DNA of 7,545 nucleotides from positions 1 through 7,545 of the forward strand of contig CAKTZW010000080.1 in assembly GCA_934636065.1 (NCBI GenBank). Direction: 5' to 3'. Origin of the DNA: an uncultured Labedella sp. GTDB taxonomy: Bacteria > Actinomycetota > Actinomycetes > Actinomycetales > Microbacteriaceae. Below the pieces are notes generated by a model. That model was not told where the DNA came from. It did not search any database and saw nothing but the letters and a program-made list of their open reading frames with translations. Shown here piece by piece: positions 4,713 to 7,545 of the stretch (the first letter of the stretch is position 1; each line of letters starts with the position of its first letter). A program made the translations under genes and the position numbers.

Positions 4713-6083
4713 GTGACCACCACGGACGACACCACGGGATCGGCCCCGGCCGACGGCTCGTTGAAGCGCGACATCACCGGCAGACTGCTCTTCCTCTTCA
4801 TCCTGGGCGACGTGCTCGGCGCGGGCGTCTACGCGCTCGTCGGCGCGATCGCCGCGGAGGTCGGAGGCGTCACGTGGGCCCCGATGATCGTGGCCCTCCT
4901 GCTCTCGCTGCTCACGGCCGCGTCGTACGCCGAACTCGTCACGAAGTACCCGAAGGCCGGCGGTTCCGCCGTCTTCGCCCAGCGCGCGTACCGCTCGTCC
5001 TTCGTGTCGTTCCTCGTGGGCTTCAGCATGCTCGCCGCCGGGATCGTCAGCGCGGCGGGGCTCTCCCTCGCGTTCAGCGGCGACTACCTCGGCACCTTCA
5101 TCGACGTCCCGCCGGTGCTCGGTGCCGTCGTCTTCCTGCTCGCCGTCGCGCTTCTCAACGCCCGCGGCATCAAGGAGTCGATGCGGACGAACCTCGTCAT
5201 GACGCTCATCGAGACGTCGGGCCTCGTCCTCGTGGTCGTGACCGCCGCGATCCTGCTGGGGGGTGGCGGCGGCGACCTCTCCCGCGCCGTGACGTTCGCC
5301 GAGGGGGTCGACCCCGTCTTCGCCGTCTTCGGCGCCGCGATCCTCGCGTACTACTCGTTCGTGGGATTCGAGACGTCGGCGAACGTCATCGAGGAGGTGC
5401 GCGACCCGTCCCGGGTCTACCCGCGCGCGCTCTTCGGGGCGCTCATCGTCGCCGGCGTCATGTACGTGCTGGTCGGGACGGCGGCCTCGATCGCGCTTCC
5501 CGCCGACGAGCTCGCGGCGTCGTCCGGCCCGTTGCTCGACGTCGTCGCGGCGTCCGGCGTGGGGGTCCCCGCCTGGCTCTTCAGCCTCATCGCCCTCATC
5601 GCCGTCGCCAACGGGGCGCTGCTCACGCTGATCATGTCGAGCCGACTCGCCTACGGGATGGCGCAGCAGCGTCTGCTCCCGTCGGTGCTCGGCCGTGTGC
5701 TGCCGAACCGGAGGACGCCGTGGGTCGCCATCGCCGTCACCACGGCGGCCGCGATGATCCTCGCCTTCACGGGGGACGTCGCCACCCTCGCCGAGACCGT
5801 CGTGCTCCTGCTGCTCTTCGTCTTCCTCAGCACCAACGTCGCCGCTCTCGTCCTCCGGCGCGAGAAGGTCGACCACGAGCACTACCGCGCCTGGACGATC
5901 ATCCCCGTTCTCGGCGCGCTCTCGTGCGTGTTCCTCCTCACGCAGCAGAGCGGAGAGGTGTGGCTGCGCGGGCTCCTCCTGCTCGCCATCGGCGCCGTGC
6001 TCTACGGCCTCACGGCGCTCGGCCGGCGGTTCTCCGGCGCCGGCCGCGCGTCTCGGCGTGAGGACACGGGTGCCGACGCGTAG
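4713..6083 (+). CDS. APC-superfamily amino acid/amine permease
   Basis: This 456-residue inner-membrane transporter has about twelve hydrophobic segments (near 23-47, 55-72, 97-120, 133-150, 160-183, 200-219, 240-262, 285-307, 338-352, 358-381, 392-410, 417-434), matching the APC fold. TM1 carries the unwound substrate-site glycines (GDVLGAGVYALVG, 32-44), and TM6 has YYSFVGFE (213-220) followed by EEVRDPSRVYPRAL, a hallmark loop of the family. It probably imports an amino acid, amine or related solute by cation coupling or exchange. Specificity cannot be told. The start is GTG at 4713 with a TANNNT box six bases upstream. A short hairpin follows its stop. The hydrolase gene downstream may be expressed separately or by read-through. 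Confidence 0.93.
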   Translation: MTTTDDTTGSAPADGSLKRDITGRLLFLFILGDVLGAGVYALVGAIAAEVGGVTWAPMIVALLLSLLTAASYAELVTKYPKAGGSAVFAQRAYRSSFVSFLVGFSMLAAGIVSAAGLSLAFSGDYLGTFIDVPPVLGAVVFLLAVALLNARGIKESMRTNLVMTLIETSGLVLVVVTAAILLGGGGGDLSRAVTFAEGVDPVFAVFGAAILAYYSFVGFETSANVIEEVRDPSRVYPRALFGALIVAGVMYVLVGTAASIALPADELAASSGPLLDVVAASGVGVPAWLFSLIALIAVANGALLTLIMSSRLAYGMAQQRLLPSVLGRVLPNRRTPWVAIAVTTAAAMILAFTGDVATLAETVVLLLLFVFLSTNVAALVLRREKVDHEHYRAWTIIPVLGALSCVFLLTQQSGEVWLRGLLLLAIGAVLYGLTALGRRFSGAGRASRREDTGADA

Positions 6084-6086
6084 CCG

Positions 6087-6103
6087 GAGCCGTCGCTCGG
6101 CTC
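6087..6103. terminator. Small hairpin after the permease gene
   Basis: GAGCCG (6087-6092) and CGGCTC (6098-6103) form a 6-bp stem around a five-base loop, three bases after the permease stop codon. It is too short and lacks a T-run, so at most it is a weak terminator or an mRNA 3' end stabiliser. It would fall inside the hydrolase gene if the upstream GTG start were used. Confidence 0.35.
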
Positions 6104-6147
6104 TCACCGGTCGGAACCGCGGCTGGGGCGTCGGGCGACGCTTCCGC

Positions 6148-6972
6148 ATGGAGCTCGGCGAGGGGCTTGTCGTCGACGTCGTCGACACGGGCCGCCCCTC
6201 GGGAACGCCGCCGGACGGGCCCGCCGCCCTGCTCATCCACGGGATCGGCATGACGTCGGCGAGCCTCGAACCGCTCGCCGCAGCACTCGCGCCGACGCAC
6301 CGGGCGGTGTGCGTGACCCTCCCCGGCCACGGGAGCACGCCCCGCCCGCCGCGCGGCCTCGCGATCGAGGACTACGCCGCTGTCGCGGGTGCCGTCGCCG
6401 ACCGGCTCGGGCTCCGCGCCGTCATCGCGGTCGGTCACTCGATGGGGACCCAGATCGGCGTCGAGCTCGCCCGGAGCCGGCCGGAACTCGTCGTGGGAAC
6501 GGTGCTCATCGGTCCGGTCGTGGACGACCGGCACCCCACGGCCGTCGGCCAGGCCACCGCCCTCGCGGTCGACAGCACGCGCGAGCGTCCTCTCACCAAC
6601 CTCATCGTGCTGCGGGACTACCTGCGCTGCGGCATCCGGTGGTACGCGACGGCGCTCGGGCCGATGCTCGACTACCCGATGAGGGAGCGCGCGGCCGACG
6701 TCGCTGTGCCGAGCGTGGTCGTGCGCGGGTCCGGTGACCCGATCGCGGGGGCCGACTGGATCGAGCGGCTCGCAAAGGCGATGCCGAACGGCCGCGCGGC
6801 GACCCTCACGGGGGTGCACCACGTGCAGCTCGCCGTGCCGGACGACGTGGCCGCCCTCGTGCGCTCGCTCGCGGATGACCGATCCCCGGCGATCCGTCAA
6901 GGCCCTGCACGCCCGGCCGGGAACCACCAGCATGGCAACACAACGACACTCGACAGAAGGAGCAACGCATGA
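6148..6972 (+). CDS. Alpha/beta-fold hydrolase
   Basis: From ATG at 6148 this is a 274-residue cytosolic hydrolase. Core motifs are LLIHGIGM (28-35, oxyanion-hole HG), LPGHGST (58-64), the nucleophile elbow GHSMG (96-100, Ser98), the acid in RGSGDP (193-198, Asp197) and GVHHVQ (222-227, His225 or His224). The triad is thus complete. The substrate is unknown; esters or lipophilic compounds are usual for the family. Start choice: an in-frame GTG at 6058 would overlap the permease by 26 bp and add an Arg-rich, hairpin-spanning extension with no family resemblance, so 6148 is preferred, although no good ribosome site is visible. The last 30 or so residues (after LVRSLADD) are polar and atypical in codon use, and run into the YtxH start with an ATGA overlap. 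Confidence 0.85.
   Translation: MELGEGLVVDVVDTGRPSGTPPDGPAALLIHGIGMTSASLEPLAAALAPTHRAVCVTLPGHGSTPRPPRGLAIEDYAAVAGAVADRLGLRAVIAVGHSMGTQIGVELARSRPELVVGTVLIGPVVDDRHPTAVGQATALAVDSTRERPLTNLIVLRDYLRCGIRWYATALGPMLDYPMRERAADVAVPSVVVRGSGDPIAGADWIERLAKAMPNGRAATLTGVHHVQLAVPDDVAALVRSLADDRSPAIRQGPARPAGNHQHGNTTTLDRRSNA
6955..6962 (+). promoter_or_regulatory. Ribosome binding site of the YtxH-like gene
   Basis: AGAAGGAG lies six bases before the ATG at 6969, inside the last codons of the hydrolase. It gives the small membrane protein its own efficient start even if coupling to the hydrolase is weak. Confidence 0.85.
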
Positions 6973-7364
6973 AGGCGAAGGTGATTTTCCTGGCCGGTGC
7001 CGCCGCGGGTTTCGTGCTCGGTTCCAAGGCGGGCCGTGGCGCGTACGAGAAGATCAAGGCGAAGGCGACGGAGACCTGGGAGGACCCGAAGGTCCAGAAG
7101 GGTCTCGAGACCGCCGGGGAGTTCGTCTCCTCGCAGGCCCCGGTCGTCGGTCACAAGCTGCAGGACGCGGCATCGACGGTCGCGAGCAAGGTGGGGAAGA
7201 AGTCGAAGGGCTCCGACTCCTCGAGCGATTCCTCGACGAGTTCCTCGTCCGGCGGCTCGTCCGCGAGCGACTCGGCCGACACGGGGGACGTGACGCCGGG
7301 CTCGTCGTCCACCGTCGGCGGTGACTCCGACGGCCCGATGACTCCGGCCACCCCGGCACCGTGA
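6969..7364 (+). CDS. YtxH-like small membrane protein
   Basis: This 131-residue protein opens with one membrane segment (VIFLAGAAAGFVLGSKAG, about 5-22). It is followed by GRGAYEKIKAKATETWEDPKVQ, an amphipathic basic/acidic helix typical of actinobacterial YtxH proteins. The second half (about 78-131) is a low-complexity Ser/Asp/Gly tail ending in Thr/Pro-rich residues. Such proteins sit in the cell envelope. They are often encoded beside DUF3618 and phage-holin-like (Holin-X) genes, and their role is not established. The start is certain, with a strong ribosome site. It overlaps the hydrolase stop by 4 bp (ATGA 6969-6972) and the next gene by 4 bp (GTGA 7361-7364), indicating one translationally coupled unit. 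Confidence 0.88.
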   Translation: MKAKVIFLAGAAAGFVLGSKAGRGAYEKIKAKATETWEDPKVQKGLETAGEFVSSQAPVVGHKLQDAASTVASKVGKKSKGSDSSSDSSTSSSSGGSSASDSADTGDVTPGSSSTVGGDSDGPMTPATPAP

Positions 7365-7545
7365 CCGACCAGGGAGACGCGTCGGCCCCCGCGGCCGACG
7401 CGTCGATCCCGCAGTTGAACCTCGAGCTCGAGCGGGCGCGCCTCGAATTCCGCGAGACGATCGCCGCGATCGAGAATCGAGTGAACATCCCGGCCCGGTT
7501 CCGCCGCTGGCGCGAGCAGGCGACGGGCGCCGACCGTGCCTACCC
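7361..7545 (+). CDS. DUF3618 domain-containing protein, N-terminal part (3' end outside window)
   Basis: GTG at 7361 overlaps the YtxH stop (GTGA) and opens a frame that runs off the right edge after 61 complete codons. A short Ala/Asp leader is followed by LNLELERARLEFRETIAAIE (19-38), which matches the start of DUF3618, where a helix of the form ERxRxEL.xTvdaLe begins the domain. INRV...ARFRRWREQ-like basic residues follow. The family usually ends with a membrane helix and is found beside YtxH and holin-like genes; function unknown. No ribosome site precedes the GTG, so translation probably depends on the upstream gene. A strong hairpin covers codons 6-15. Confidence 0.75.
   Translation, partial: MTDQGDASAPAADASIPQLNLELERARLEFRETIAAIENRVNIPARFRRWREQATGADRAY
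7376..7404. repeat. Perfect 12-bp inverted repeat at the start of the DUF3618 gene
   Basis: GACGCGTCGGCC (7376-7387) and GGCCGACGCGTC (7393-7404) pair without mismatch around the loop CCCGC. The stem begins 12 bases after the GTG codon and encodes a pseudo-symmetric DASA-PAADAS peptide. In RNA it would be very stable and lie right at the ribosome footprint of the start codon. Confidence 0.9.

Noticed and set aside
6058..6147. GTG at 6058 as hydrolase start
   Set aside because: The 30 added residues are Arg/Ser-rich with no family similarity, overlap the permease end and cover the hairpin at 6087-6103.
4647..6338. Long open frame on the minus strand opposite the APC permease
   Set aside because: It is antisense to a clear 12-TM transporter, rich in Arg/Asp/Glu/Gly as expected of the complement of GC-rich coding DNA, and has no recognisable domain.
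1..7545. CRISPR array, tRNA/rRNA genes, insertion sequence, phage or anti-phage defence genes
   Set aside because: I found no regularly spaced repeats, no cloverleaf-like sequence with conserved T-arm, no transposase or integrase motifs, and no known defence domains. The possible rearrangement at 220-305 shows no terminal repeats.

Overview
The window is high-GC DNA with strongly GC-biased third codon positions, GTG as well as ATG starts, promoters that appear leaderless, and Gram-positive-type lipoprotein and YtxH/DUF3618 envelope genes. This points to a high-GC actinobacterium. A copy of the CCCTGAGCCTGTCGAAGGG-type hairpin repeat, which I recall as frequent between genes in Microbacterium and relatives, makes Microbacteriaceae the best guess. 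That placement rests on memory, not on a search.

Left part (1-3276). The window opens with the 3' end of a family-2 glycosyltransferase on the plus strand (1-257). It appears to run into a rearrangement junction. Facing it on the minus strand is a sugar-uptake region read from right to left: a ROK-family repressor (1993-3276), a strong hairpin (1933-1973), a promoter with a possible operator (about 1855-1892), a solute-binding lipoprotein (436-1794), and the first 45 or so codons of a sugar ABC permease (start at 436). The permease loses its family resemblance near position 300, so the transporter looks broken or mis-assembled here.

Middle part (3375-4594). A RibD/dihydrofolate-reductase-like oxidoreductase (minus) and a TetR-family repressor (plus) diverge from a 71-bp gap. 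The gap holds two related inverted repeats with centres 23 bp apart, which are likely TetR operators controlling both genes. The TetR transcript looks leaderless. A GC-rich stem-loop (4650-4686) follows the TetR gene.

Right part (4713-7545). All genes are on the plus strand: a 12-TM APC-family amino-acid/amine permease with a likely leaderless GTG start, an alpha/beta hydrolase, a YtxH-like membrane protein and the beginning of a DUF3618 protein. The last three overlap by 4 bp at each boundary (ATGA, GTGA) and are probably translationally coupled. A perfect 12-bp inverted repeat lies just inside the DUF3618 gene.

I see no tRNA, rRNA, CRISPR array, insertion sequence or phage gene. No intergenic gap exceeds 200 bp. 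I do not find a convincing new multi-gene system. The best leads are the junction near 225-300, the TetR operator pair and the hairpin inside the DUF3618 start.
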